Assembly: GCF_000259275.1 (NCBI RefSeq) | Contig: NC_017735.1 | Span: 310,001 to 374,000, forward strand | Source of the DNA: Helicobacter cetorum MIT 99-5656 | GTDB lineage: Bacteria > Campylobacterota > Campylobacteria > Campylobacterales > Helicobacteraceae | Direction of reading: 5' to 3' | DNA length: 64,000 bases | In this document: in pieces, positions 21,215 to 32,051 of the stretch | Position numbering within the stretch: the stretch's first letter is position 1 | Layout of the letters: each line of letters opens with the position of its first letter | Notes under the pieces: generated by a model | Seen by the model: the letters and a program-made list of their open reading frames with translations, nothing else | Databases searched by the model: none | What the model was told of the DNA's origin: nothing | Made by a program: the position numbers and the translations under genes

Positions 21215-21832
21215 ATGCAATATTTAAAAAGTGCTTTTTTATTGTTTTTCCTAGCACTCTTTTTTGTCTCTTGCTCCAAACACCCCTTTTCTAAGCAAAC
21301 CCCAAAAACAAGAGCACAAATCAAAGCTAATGAAGAACACAAAAAAAGGCAAGAGACCTTAAACGCCCTACGGCAATTCAAACTTATTTATATTAACACG
21401 CCTGTTTTTCGCTTCTATGACTACGGCACAATTAAAACCGATAAAAGCCATAATATTGAAATAACGCTTTACAAACTCAGTCAAAAGGTGGGTGATATTT
21501 TTATGACCAAACGCACGATTTGTTTCACTCGCAAATGCTCCGCTAAGTGGCTCGTTGCAAGAGATTTGTTTGGCAAGGTGAGTTATGCTGACTTATTTGA
21601 TGATATTGTTTTAGGAAGAGATATTTTTAAGGGTTTAGGCAAACGCCATTTAACCCCTGAATATGTGATTCAAAGGTTTCAAAAAAGTGGGGATATTATT
21701 TTATACGAACGCAAAAAAGGACTGATTTCGTTTCAAAATTTAACCCAGCGTATCGCCATTAGAATTGAGCAATACGAGCCTTCTTTACAAGATTTAGAAG
21801 ACAATGAAAATGCCGACAAAGAACTTCCATGA
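21215..21832 (+). CDS. Predicted lipoprotein, possible FlgQ-like partner
   Basis: A 205-residue lipoprotein with signal MQYLKSAFLLFFLALFFVSC (lipobox FVSC, Cys at residue 20). A Lys/Glu-rich helix follows (residues 30-50), then a globular segment with paired cysteines in TICFTRKCSAKW, possibly a disulfide. It lies 27 bp after the LPP20-like gene and overlaps the start of fadL by 4 bp, so it belongs to the same transcript. By position it resembles the Campylobacter flgP-flgQ pair, but I see no motif that proves it. Confidence 0.65.
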   Translation: MQYLKSAFLLFFLALFFVSCSKHPFSKQTPKTRAQIKANEEHKKRQETLNALRQFKLIYINTPVFRFYDYGTIKTDKSHNIEITLYKLSQKVGDIFMTKRTICFTRKCSAKWLVARDLFGKVSYADLFDDIVLGRDIFKGLGKRHLTPEYVIQRFQKSGDIILYERKKGLISFQNLTQRIAIRIEQYEPSLQDLEDNENADKELP

Positions 21833-23604
21833 AAAAGCTTTTGACTTCTTTTTTTCCACTCTGCTGTATTAAAAAACTTAAAAAACGCCATTTAATCGCC
21901 TTAGGCTTACCCTTACTTTCTTATGCAAATGGCTTTAAGGTTCAAGAGCAAAGTTTAAATGGCACCGCTTTAGGTTCTGCGTATGTAGCTGGTGCTAGGG
22001 GTGCTGATGCAACCTTTTATAATCCGGCTAATATGGGTTTTATGAACGACTGGGGCGAGAATAAGAGCGAATTTGAAATGACAACCACTGTGATTAACAT
22101 TCCAGCCTTTTCATTCAAGGTTCCTACGACTAATCAGGGTTTGTATTCGGTTACTAGCCTAGAAATAGATAAAAAGCAACAAAATATCATGGGTATTATA
22201 AACACTATCGGATTAGGCAATATTATTAAAGCACTCGGTAGTGCCGCAGGTAAGGACGGCTTATCAGCAGCCATAAACCGCATTCAAGGACTAATGAACT
22301 TAACGAATCAAAAAGTGGTAACGCTCTCTTCTGTGCCGGACACTCAAATTGTCAATGGCTGGACAAACACGACTAATTTTGTCCTACCCAAATTCTTTTA
22401 CAAGACCCGCACGCATAATGGCTTTACTTTTGGGGGGAGTTTCACTGCTCCTAGTGGCTTAGGCATGAAATGGAATGGCAAGGGGGGAGAATTTTTGCGT
22501 GATGTCTTCATTATGATGGTAGAGCTTGCCCCTAGCATGAGCTATACGATTAACAATCGTTTTTCTGTAGGCTTAGGTCTAAGGGGACTTTATGCGACTG
22601 GGAGCTTTAATAACACCGTTTATGTGCCTTTAGAAGGCGATTCCGTTCTTACGGCCGAGCAAATCCTAAGCCTACCGAATGATGTTTTTGCAAATCAAGT
22701 GCCAAAAAACATGATGTCATTACTAGGGGGCATCGGTTACCAACCTGCCCTTAATTGCCAAAAAGCTGGCGGAGATATAAACACTCAAAGCTGTCAAGAG
22801 TTTTATAGTGGTTTGAAACAAATCATGAGTTATAGCGGATTAGTGAAAGCGAGTGCGAGTCTTTATGGCACCACCAAAGTCGTGCAACAATCTAATGGAA
22901 AAGGCATGTCGGGGGGGTATAGACTAGCTGGAAGTTTGCGGGTGTTTGAAAATGGCATGTTTTCTGTAGTGTATAATTCTTCTGTAACTTTTAATATGAA
23001 AGGCGGTTTGGTCGCTATCACACAGCTTGGTCCTTCTCTAGGGAATGTGCTAACTAAAGGGAATTTAAATATTAATGTCTCATTACCACAAACTTTGAGT
23101 TTAGCATACGCTCATCAATTTTTCAAAGACCATTTAAGGGTAGAAGGGGTGTTTGAACGCACCTTTTGGAGTCAAGGAAATAAATTTTTAGTAACCCCTG
23201 ACTTTGCTAATGCTACTTACAGGGGCTTGAGCGGGACGGTCGCTTCTTTAAACGCTGAGACACTTAAAAAAATGGTCGCTCTAGCGAATTTTAAATCCGT
23301 GATGAATATGGGGGCTGGCTGGAGAGACACCAATACCTTTAGATTAGGCGTAACTTATATGGGTAGAAGCTTGCGTTTAATGGGGGCTATCAATTACGAC
23401 CAAGCCCCAAGCCCCCAAGATGCGATAGGTATTCCAGATTCTAATGGCTACACCATAGCTTTTGGAACCAAATACAACTTTAGGGGCTTTGATTTGGGCT
23501 TAGGGGGAAGTTTCACTTTTAAGAGCAATCGCTCTAGCTTGTATCAATCCCCTACCATCGGACAATTAAGAATTTTTAGCGCTTCATTAGGTTATCGCTG
23601 GTAA
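21829..23604 (+). CDS. FadL/OmpP1-family outer membrane transporter
   Basis: Outer membrane beta-barrel of the FadL family, normally a channel for long-chain fatty acids or other hydrophobic compounds. 591 residues. The mature N-terminus after LLSYANGFKVQEQSLNGTAL contains the FadL hatch signature GSAYVAGARGADATFYNPANMGFM. The C-terminus SASLGYRW ends in an aromatic residue as barrels do. A run of seven G (near 22913-22919) lies in the coding region but the frame is intact. Overlaps the preceding lipoprotein gene by 4 bp. Confidence 0.9.
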   Translation: MKKLLTSFFPLCCIKKLKKRHLIALGLPLLSYANGFKVQEQSLNGTALGSAYVAGARGADATFYNPANMGFMNDWGENKSEFEMTTTVINIPAFSFKVPTTNQGLYSVTSLEIDKKQQNIMGIINTIGLGNIIKALGSAAGKDGLSAAINRIQGLMNLTNQKVVTLSSVPDTQIVNGWTNTTNFVLPKFFYKTRTHNGFTFGGSFTAPSGLGMKWNGKGGEFLRDVFIMMVELAPSMSYTINNRFSVGLGLRGLYATGSFNNTVYVPLEGDSVLTAEQILSLPNDVFANQVPKNMMSLLGGIGYQPALNCQKAGGDINTQSCQEFYSGLKQIMSYSGLVKASASLYGTTKVVQQSNGKGMSGGYRLAGSLRVFENGMFSVVYNSSVTFNMKGGLVAITQLGPSLGNVLTKGNLNINVSLPQTLSLAYAHQFFKDHLRVEGVFERTFWSQGNKFLVTPDFANATYRGLSGTVASLNAETLKKMVALANFKSVMNMGAGWRDTNTFRLGVTYMGRSLRLMGAINYDQAPSPQDAIGIPDSNGYTIAFGTKYNFRGFDLGLGGSFTFKSNRSSLYQSPTIGQLRIFSASLGYRW

Positions 23605-25865
<2,261 letters not shown>

Positions 25866-26603
25866 ATGTTAGAAGCCCTAAACGCCCTTAATCAGCTTAA
25901 TGCCCTTAGTGCTAAAAACGCTACGCATAATTTCAACGCCACTTTACCCATTCTTTTAAAAGTGCTAGAAAAACAAGATAAAAATCTTTTTCTTTTACAA
26001 GTGGGTAATAGAATCATACCTACTAAGAGCGAGCAAGAATTACAAATCAATCAGCCTTATTTTGCGACCATGCAAAGAAATCAGCTTGGCGATATTGTGC
26101 TTAAAAACCTAGTCATAGCCCCCAAAATTTTAAACGAACTAGATGACTTGCCAGCCCTTGAAATTAAGCATTTAAAAGAAATATTGACTAAAGATTCAAG
26201 CACCCCTTTGAAAGAATACAAAGAGCTTTTGAGCGAAAAACTAATCCATGCTAAAAGCTCTCAAGAATTTTTGAACCTAGCTAACATGCTTTTAAGCTTG
26301 CAATCACAAGTCTTAAGTTTTGTCATTCAAAATGAACATAAAAAAGCCTTTTTACAAATGAAAGCTAAAAAACAGAGCGTTGATTTTTACGCCCTTTACC
26401 CCAACTTAGGCGAAATAAATGGCAATATTTATCTCAAAGAAAAAGAAAAGCAACTTTTTTTAAAAGCCACACATCAAAGAACCAAAGAAGTTTTAGAAGA
26501 ACAAATCCATTCGCTTTTTGGCTTTGCTAGTGTTGAAATTGTGTGCGAAAAAGTGAGTATGCTTTTTAAATTTGAAGAGAGACTATTAGACACGCTGGGT
26601 TAG
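25866..26603 (+). CDS. Conserved Helicobacter protein of unknown function
   Basis: A 245-residue protein starting right after the coaBC stop, at the position of the hypothetical gene between coaBC and thiE in H. pylori. It is rich in Leu, Lys, Asn and Gln, with long helical stretches (LLSEKLIHAKSSQEFLNLAN) and no signal peptide or membrane segment. I recognise no family. An accessory island begins 13 bp after its stop. Confidence 0.7.
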   Translation: MLEALNALNQLNALSAKNATHNFNATLPILLKVLEKQDKNLFLLQVGNRIIPTKSEQELQINQPYFATMQRNQLGDIVLKNLVIAPKILNELDDLPALEIKHLKEILTKDSSTPLKEYKELLSEKLIHAKSSQEFLNLANMLLSLQSQVLSFVIQNEHKKAFLQMKAKKQSVDFYALYPNLGEINGNIYLKEKEKQLFLKATHQRTKEVLEEQIHSLFGFASVEIVCEKVSMLFKFEERLLDTLG

Positions 26604-26616
26604 AAATCTCTCTAAC

Positions 26617-27943
26617 GGAGACCATTCCAAATTCTGTGTCAAGTAACATATTTATAACCTTTTGAATCTCTAAATACTTCTCTTTAATCTATTCTCAAAG
26701 AAAATAGCTAATTGAGATAAGGTTAGACTAGAATTATGAAATAGGCATACCCTATTTAGAAGTAGCGTTTAAAATACCCATATAGAGTAATTTTAATAAA
26801 GAATTTTCATTAGAAAAACCCCCTTATAGTTTTAGTTAATTTTTTCAAATTGTCTATGGACTAGCTCAATAATGTTAGTCGTATAGATAATCTTTCTAAG
26901 CAGGGGGATACTTAAAAAATAAAGAGAGATTATCCCATTTATTTTGCCAAGATTTAAGCACTAAGAGATACTTACTACCCCATTTTTCATTAAGTCTAAT
27001 AAGCTCACTTTCAGCTATCTCTTTAGTAGAGGCTTGATAGACTAGCTTTAAATCTTTTAAAAACTCTTTTTGATTTTTGCTAGCAACATACTTAATAGAA
27101 TTTCTAATCTGATGGACTATACAAAGTTGCACCTCAGTCTTAGGAAAAATGCTATTGATAGCTTCAAGAAATCCTTTTAATCCATCAACTAAGGCTATAA
27201 GAATATCCTCTAAGCTATTTTTTTAAATCAGTAAGAACACTAAGCCAAAAATTAGCTCCCTTTACTTTCACTTTAAATATAATCCTAAAACTTCTTTCTT
27301 ACCCTCTAAATCTAGTGCTAGAATGGTATAAACCGCCTTAGTAACATACCTACCATCTTCTTTAATCTTATAGTGGATTGCATCTAAATCACACAAAAGG
27401 ATAGATAGCTTTAAGGAGTCTAATTTGGACATTCTCTTAGCTTGTCTATGATTTTATCTGTAATGGCACTCATAGTGGCTATACTTAACTCTATCCTATA
27501 AATTTCTTCAAATATGTTTTACAATATCCTTATAGTTCAATCCTAAGCCATACATAGAGAGTATCCAATCTTTCTATTTCATTAGAGATACTAGTTTGAT
27601 TTTTCTTTACAATTTGGGGTTCAAAAGTTCCTGCTCTATCTCTTCTTAGTATTCAGTATAAAAGCTCCATCGGTGCTTTTAATAGTCTTAGAAGATTTAC
27701 CATTCTTACGATTTTTATTGCCCCCTAAAAACCTTAGTGCAATATGGGTTTTTATTGCAACTTTTAGTGCTGCTTCTATAAGTTGTTTAACTAATGGAGC
27801 TAAAACACCATCTTTACCACTAATTTTTTTACCTGCTAAAATTTGTTGCACTGCGTTATTAAAATCAAAATTTTGTTCTTGTTCTGTCATAATCAATCCT
27901 TTTTGTTATTTTAGTGGATTGACACAGAATTTTTAATGGACCC
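26617..27943 (-). mobile_element. Decayed IS256-family insertion sequence
   Basis: The ends are 26-bp imperfect inverted repeats (26617-26642 and 27919-27944; 22 of 26 match, sharing AAATTCTGTGTCAA). The element is flanked by CTCTAAC on both sides (26610-26616 and 27944-27950), a 7-8 bp target duplication as expected for IS256. Inside, the minus strand carries broken pieces of a mutator-type transposase. At about 1.33 kb it has a plausible length, but no intact reading frame survives. It lies exactly between the end of the H. pylori-like block and the sialic acid operon. Confidence 0.85.
26830..27896 (-). pseudogene. IS256-family transposase remnants
   Basis: The N-terminal piece (27896-27636) reads FDFNNAVQQILAGKKISGKD then GVLAPLVKQLIEAAL, which is the start of mutator-family transposases. 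The C-terminal piece (27132-26896) reads MQLCIVHQIRNSIKYVASKN and ends NLSLFFKYPPA, matching the conserved CIVHQIRNS and NWENLSPFFxYPP regions. Past a stop codon the next frame continues RKIIYTTNIIELVHRQF. The middle (27140-27630) is scrambled by stops and shifts and seems shortened, because the family is about 400 codons. Non-functional. Confidence 0.85.
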
Positions 27944-27945
27944 CT

Positions 27946-29016
27946 CTAACGCTTAAAAATTATCTCTATCACTGATTTAACCGCTTTCGCATCGCACAAA
28001 AGAGCGATACTCCCCTTAAACAGACAATAACAATCTTTCAAACCTACAAGAATAATATTATTCCCCACAATCCCCTTACTAGCTAAAACGGTTTTTAATC
28101 TTACTTTTAAACTTTGTCTTTCTAATTCTTTTTGTCTTTCTAATTCTTTTTGTCTTTCTAATTCTTTTTGTCTTTCTAATTCTTTTTGTCTTTCTAATTC
28201 TTTTTGTCTTTCTAATTCTTTTTGTCTTTCTAATTCTTTTTGTCTTTCTAATTCTTTTTGTCTTTCTAATTCTTTTTGTCCGAAATTTTCACTTTTAAGC
28301 ACTCCTAATTTAATACACTCTTTAACTTCGCTAGAAACACCCTTTTGCAAAGACAAGGGCAAAATTTGTGCTAAAGCACTACTTGGCACTAAAGCATAGA
28401 TTTGTGCGTAGTTTTTGGCTAATTCAAGGGCTTGTATATCAATATTTTTATTATGGGCAGAGTCAAAACGCTCTTCAAAATAATCCCCTTTATTTTCATA
28501 AAAATGCCCAAAACCATTTTCATAAAAATCTATCCCACACAAATAGATTTCTTTATAGCCTAGAGCAATCGCAACAAGTAACATCATAATCCCACTGGTG
28601 AAATGTTGACCATAAAAATTGCGGTATTTTGCATGCAAGGCAAAAAATGGCTCTAAATCCTTTAAATACGAATAAGTAGAACGAACCCCCACATAATGCC
28701 TATCCAAGTATTCTTGTGCTAATTGTTGGCAACCACCAAAATAACTATATAATCCCACATGTACACAATAAATTTGTTCTAAATCATATTCAGAACTATT
28801 AACCATAGCTTGAGCCACTTTCATTTGCAAATCAAACACACATGCATTAAAAAACACCCCCTTAACTTCTCTACCCAAATAATACTTGTCTTCAAAATAA
28901 AATTGATTGCATCTAAAGACATCAAAATCTTTAGGAAAAAGCGAATAATCTAAATCTTTGATACTAGGGCCATTGCCAGCGATGATAAGGGGTTTCTTTT
29001 GATTTTTTTCACACAT
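27946..29016 (-). CDS. GT42 sialyltransferase with KELERQ repeats (Cst-II-like)
   Basis: CMP-Neu5Ac-dependent sialyltransferase expected to cap a surface glycan, most likely LPS. The first 225 residues match Campylobacter Cst-II: IIAGNGPSIKDLDYS, FDVFRCNQFYFEDKYYLG, TSGIMMLLVAIALGYKEIYL, GIDFYENG and SAHNKNIDIQALE. The His at 188 corresponds to the Cst-II general base. The family segment NQRITSG reads GQHFTSG here, so an Arg is replaced by His138. Residues 248-301 are nine perfect KELERQ repeats, followed by a basic tail (SLKVRLKTVLASKG to IIFKR) that may bind membrane. The ATG at 29016 follows AAAGGA and overlaps the neuA end by 8 bp, making it the last gene of the neu operon. Linkage (alpha-2,3 or 2,8) cannot be read from sequence. 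Confidence 0.9.
   Translation of the reverse strand: MCEKNQKKPLIIAGNGPSIKDLDYSLFPKDFDVFRCNQFYFEDKYYLGREVKGVFFNACVFDLQMKVAQAMVNSSEYDLEQIYCVHVGLYSYFGGCQQLAQEYLDRHYVGVRSTYSYLKDLEPFFALHAKYRNFYGQHFTSGIMMLLVAIALGYKEIYLCGIDFYENGFGHFYENKGDYFEERFDSAHNKNIDIQALELAKNYAQIYALVPSSALAQILPLSLQKGVSSEVKECIKLGVLKSENFGQKELERQKELERQKELERQKELERQKELERQKELERQKELERQKELERQKELERQSLKVRLKTVLASKGIVGNNIILVGLKDCYCLFKGSIALLCDAKAVKSVIEIIFKR
28117..28278 (-). repeat. Nine perfect 18-bp tandem repeats in the sialyltransferase gene
   Basis: The plus-strand unit is TCTTTCTAATTCTTTTTG, repeated nine times without a mismatch (162 bp). On the coding strand it encodes KELERQ. Unit length is a multiple of three, so slippage changes protein length without breaking the frame. 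The perfect identity points to recent or ongoing expansion and contraction. Confidence 0.97.
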
Positions 29017-29659
29017 CAAAATCCTTTAAATTATCTATATCTAAGGCATGCGAAATTTCTATTTCATAACCTATCAAGCTATCATTTAAGCTCGTTTTTT
29101 TGTCTAACTCACTTGTTTGAGAAAGATAAATCGCCCCATTGACTTGATAAAAGTTAGGAATATCTTGACGCCTAATGGTGCTATTAGTCCCTAGCAACGA
29201 AGAAAGTTGGTCATCTTTAAGAGTGCGTAACAAAAAGGGGTTAACCTCTACTTTATGCACGCTTGCTAGACTTTGAAAATGATTTTTAGTATAGCATTCC
29301 CACGCACCTAGAATATCCTTAGTATCTCTTAAGGGCGAAGTGGGTTGTAAAATCATCACATGATTAAAGTGCATGTTTATTTTAGAATAATTTTCTAAAG
29401 TTTCTAACAAACCTAAAATCGTAGGGGCGGTGTCGCTTGAATTTTCTTGACTTCTTAAAAACGGCACACTAGCCCCATATTTTAAGGCAATTTCTTTATA
29501 AGTCTCGCTATCTGTGCTTACCATAACCTCATCAAAAAGCTTTGAATCTAACGCACTCAGTATCGTATGTGCCATTAAGGGCAAACCTCTAAATGCCTTA
29601 ATATTCTTATCTTTCACGCCCTTAGAACCACTTCTAGCAGGAATATAAGCTAAAATCAT
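29009..29659 (-). CDS. neuA: CMP-N-acetylneuraminate cytidylyltransferase
   Basis: Activates sialic acid with CTP to CMP-Neu5Ac. 216 residues. The nucleotide-binding motif AYIPARSGSKGVKDKNI is at residues 4-20, with VMVSTDSETYKEIA and QPTSPLRDTKDI as further family motifs. Its start overlaps the neuC stop by 4 bp (ATGA type), and the sialyltransferase starts inside its end. This context and the neuB/neuC neighbours favour Neu5Ac rather than pseudaminic acid (PseF) as substrate. Confidence 0.92.
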   Translation of the reverse strand: MILAYIPARSGSKGVKDKNIKAFRGLPLMAHTILSALDSKLFDEVMVSTDSETYKEIALKYGASVPFLRSQENSSDTAPTILGLLETLENYSKINMHFNHVMILQPTSPLRDTKDILGAWECYTKNHFQSLASVHKVEVNPFLLRTLKDDQLSSLLGTNSTIRRQDIPNFYQVNGAIYLSQTSELDKKTSLNDSLIGYEIEISHALDIDNLKDFDV

Positions 29660-30892
29660 TCGCTCACCTTTCTTACTACAAAGCTTTTTTGCGTAGGCGT
29701 GTCAAACAATTCCAAACTTAAACTCGCCAAAAATTGCTTAACGCTATCGCCTTTGCCAAAATGAGAGTTCTTTTCTAAGATATTTTTTAAATTTAAAGCC
29801 TTGTCTATAGCTAATAAAATCTCGTTTTTATCTTCTTTAGCGTTAATGATATGACTAGCTTTGCTTCTATTATTTTGTCTTGTGCCAAGATTGATACAAG
29901 GCACACCATAAACCCCAGCCTCTCGTATCCCGCAACTTGAATTGCCAATAATAAACTCTGCGTTTTTTAAAAGCGTTAAAAAATATTCAAAACGCATGCT
30001 AGGAAAACTAACGAAATTTTTATGCCCTTTTAAAGTCTCTAAAGCTTTTAAAATAATGTTTGAACCTAGATCATTATTAGGATAAATCGTAATAAAATTT
30101 TTCCCACTCATCTTGATAGCCTCTAACACTTCAAAAATGTGTTTAGGCAAGCTAAGCACTTCGCTCACCACAGGGTGATAAATCAAAATCGCATAATTAT
30201 TTTTAAAACGCTCTATTTGATAATAATATTCTAAAACTTCTTCTAAGCTAGGTAAATCCCCTAACATCACATCAATATCGCTAGAGCCGATATTAAAAAT
30301 ACGCTCTTTTTTCTCCCCTAGCTGAATAAGATTTGATTTAGCATCTTCATTACAAACATAATGAATATGGGCGAGTTTTGACACACTATGGCGGATACTT
30401 TCATCTATGGTTCCTGATACTTCTCCTCCTTCAACATGCGCGCATAAAATATTATTGAAACTCGCTACAATCGCACATGCCAAGCTCTCTACTCTATCCC
30501 CATGCACCACGATTAAACTAGGCTTTTCTTGGGCTATGAATGATGAAAATTGCGTGATAGTAGTAGCTAAGGCTAAATCCATAGCAATTTCATCTTCATA
30601 AGGCTTGCTTAAAAAGACATTTTCAAAACCATCTTTTAAAATTTCTACATAAGTGTTGCCATATTTTTCTAACAAGTGCATGCCACACACAAAAATACGA
30701 TAAGTAATTTGATTATTTAAGGGGTGTTTAGAGTGTTTTAAATCTCTTATAGCCTTAATTAAAGGCTTGAGCTTACCATAATCCGCTCGGCTATTAGTTA
30801 CAAAAACGATTTTTTTCACGTCGTTTATGGGCTTTCTAATGCCCCCCCCCCCCAGAAAAAGGAGAAAATAGAGAGTTATTATCAAAAACCAT
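29656..30892 (-). CDS. neuC: UDP-GlcNAc 2-epimerase (hydrolysing), phase-off by poly-G
   Basis: Expected to convert UDP-GlcNAc to ManNAc and UDP. The body matches hydrolysing 2-epimerases: KKIVFVTNSRADYGKLKPL, IVVHGDRVESLACAIVA, AHVEGGEVSGTIDESIRH and GNSSCGIREAGVYGVPCIN. The best start is the ATG at 30892, with AGGA 7 bp upstream. It reads MVFDNNSLFSPFSGGGGH and stops at a TAG (30836-30838) just after a run of 12 G. With 11 G it would continue GGGGIRKPINDVKKIVFV in frame. As sequenced, NeuC could only start from a TTG at 30885 upstream of the run, or from a GTG in DVKK downstream. neuB ends 9 bp upstream and neuA overlaps the end. Confidence 0.9.
30842..30853 (-). repeat. Homopolymer of 12 G (coding strand) at the start of neuC
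   Basis: Twelve consecutive C on the plus strand, read as G12 by the neu operon. It lies 14 codons into the ATG-started frame. It is by far the longest G/C homopolymer I see in the window. Such tracts slip during replication in Helicobacter and Campylobacter and switch surface-glycan genes on and off. Confidence 0.95.
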
Positions 30893-30901
30893 TTTTATGT
30901 C

Positions 30902-31939
30902 CTATTTCTCATTTTCTAGCATATCATCACAGATATGCTCATCTATGCTGATGTCAATTTTAGCCACTCTACCTAAAGTTTTTTCATAATCTTTAGCTAG
31001 AATCCCTTTAACCCCTGGTCGTTTTACCCATGCGTTACTTGTGCTGATTTTCTCACCCTTTTTAATAGGTTTTATAGCTACCATGGTCGCAAAAGCAAAG
31101 TCTCGTGTAACTTGCTCTTCATCAATTTTAGTTTTAGCGCCACCACGCATTAAAAAAATTTCTTCAGCACTTATTACTAAATCTTTAGCCTCATTTTTGT
31201 CCATAGAACAAATAATATCAGGTCCCTCTCTGTCTTTAGTATCTGTAAAATGCCGCTCCACTATGCTTGCCCCTAAAGCTATGGCACATTTACAGGCATT
31301 ATTATTTAGAGTATGATCACTCAAACCTACCGGCACATCAAAGGCATTTTTTAAATCCAGCATAGCATTTAATCGCACGAGTTCAAAAGGCGTAGGGTAG
31401 AGATTAGTGGTGTGTAAAAGTGCTAAAGGCACTTTATCTATAATAGGGCTGATACACTCTTTCACGCTCTCTAAATCATGCATTCCAGTAGAAATTATCA
31501 TAGGCTTTTTAAAATGAGCGATATGTTTTAATAAAGGAATATTATTCATTTCGCCAGAGCCAATCTTATACCCAACAACACCCAAATCCTCTAAAAAATT
31601 CGCTGCAGCTCTGCTAAAAGGCGTGGAAAGAAAGATGAGTCCTTGTTTTTCTATATATTCTTTTAACTCTCTTTCATCACTCTTACTTAAAGCACATTTT
31701 TTCATAATCTCATAAATACTTCTTTTACTATTTCCTGGAATTACTTTTAAAGCACTTAAGCTCATTTCATCTTCAATAATATGTGTTTGGTGTTTAATGA
31801 CTTCAATGCCAGCATTTTTAGCTGCATCTACCATAAGTTTGGCAATCTCTAAACTACCATTATGATTAATCCCAATTTCTGCAACCACTAAGGGTGGCTC
31901 GTTAGCGCCTATTTTTCTACTGCCTAAGCTAAAACTCAT
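30902..31939 (-). CDS. neuB: N-acetylneuraminate synthase
   Basis: Condenses ManNAc with phosphoenolpyruvate to give Neu5Ac. 345 residues, very like Campylobacter NeuB1: [77 protein letters not shown] and [10 protein letters not shown]. The C-terminal antifreeze-like (SAF) domain spans about residues 285-340 ([20 protein letters not shown]). First gene of the leftward neu operon; a -10-like TATGAT lies 34 bp upstream of the ATG. It is distinct from the PseI expected elsewhere in a Helicobacter genome. Confidence 0.92.
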   Translation of the reverse strand: MSFSLGSRKIGANEPPLVVAEIGINHNGSLEIAKLMVDAAKNAGIEVIKHQTHIIEDEMSLSALKVIPGNSKRSIYEIMKKCALSKSDERELKEYIEKQGLIFLSTPFSRAAANFLEDLGVVGYKIGSGEMNNIPLLKHIAHFKKPMIISTGMHDLESVKECISPIIDKVPLALLHTTNLYPTPFELVRLNAMLDLKNAFDVPVGLSDHTLNNNACKCAIALGASIVERHFTDTKDREGPDIICSMDKNEAKDLVISAEEIFLMRGGAKTKIDEEQVTRDFAFATMVAIKPIKKGEKISTSNAWVKRPGVKGILAKDYEKTLGRVAKIDISIDEHICDDMLENEK

Positions 31940-31972
31940 TTCAAGCTCTCATTTTGCTAATATTTATCTCAA

Positions 31973-31978
31973 ATCATA
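31973..31978 (-). promoter_or_regulatory. Possible -10 box for the neu operon
   Basis: The minus strand reads GGCTATGATTTG; TATGAT is one mismatch from TATAAT and lies 34 bp before the neuB ATG. It is in the 112-bp gap after thiE, so read-through from the thi genes is the alternative source of transcription. Confidence 0.35.
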
Positions 31979-32051
31979 GCCAAAATAATGGATTTAAAGC
32001 TTAAATACTTATTGATAATTTCAACTAAAAATATCTTTATTTCAAACACTC

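Noticed and set aside
22913..22919. Run of seven G in the FadL gene as a phase-variation site
   Set aside because: The frame is intact across it and seven is short for switching. Possible but not supported.
27673..27936. 87-codon plus-strand frame over the IS256 remnant
   Set aside because: The opposite strand encodes the recognisable transposase N-terminus; this frame is a shadow.
28117..28278. Regular direct repeats that could be taken for a CRISPR array
   Set aside because: Units are 18 bp, contiguous, without spacers, and lie inside an intact reading frame. They are a coding tandem repeat.
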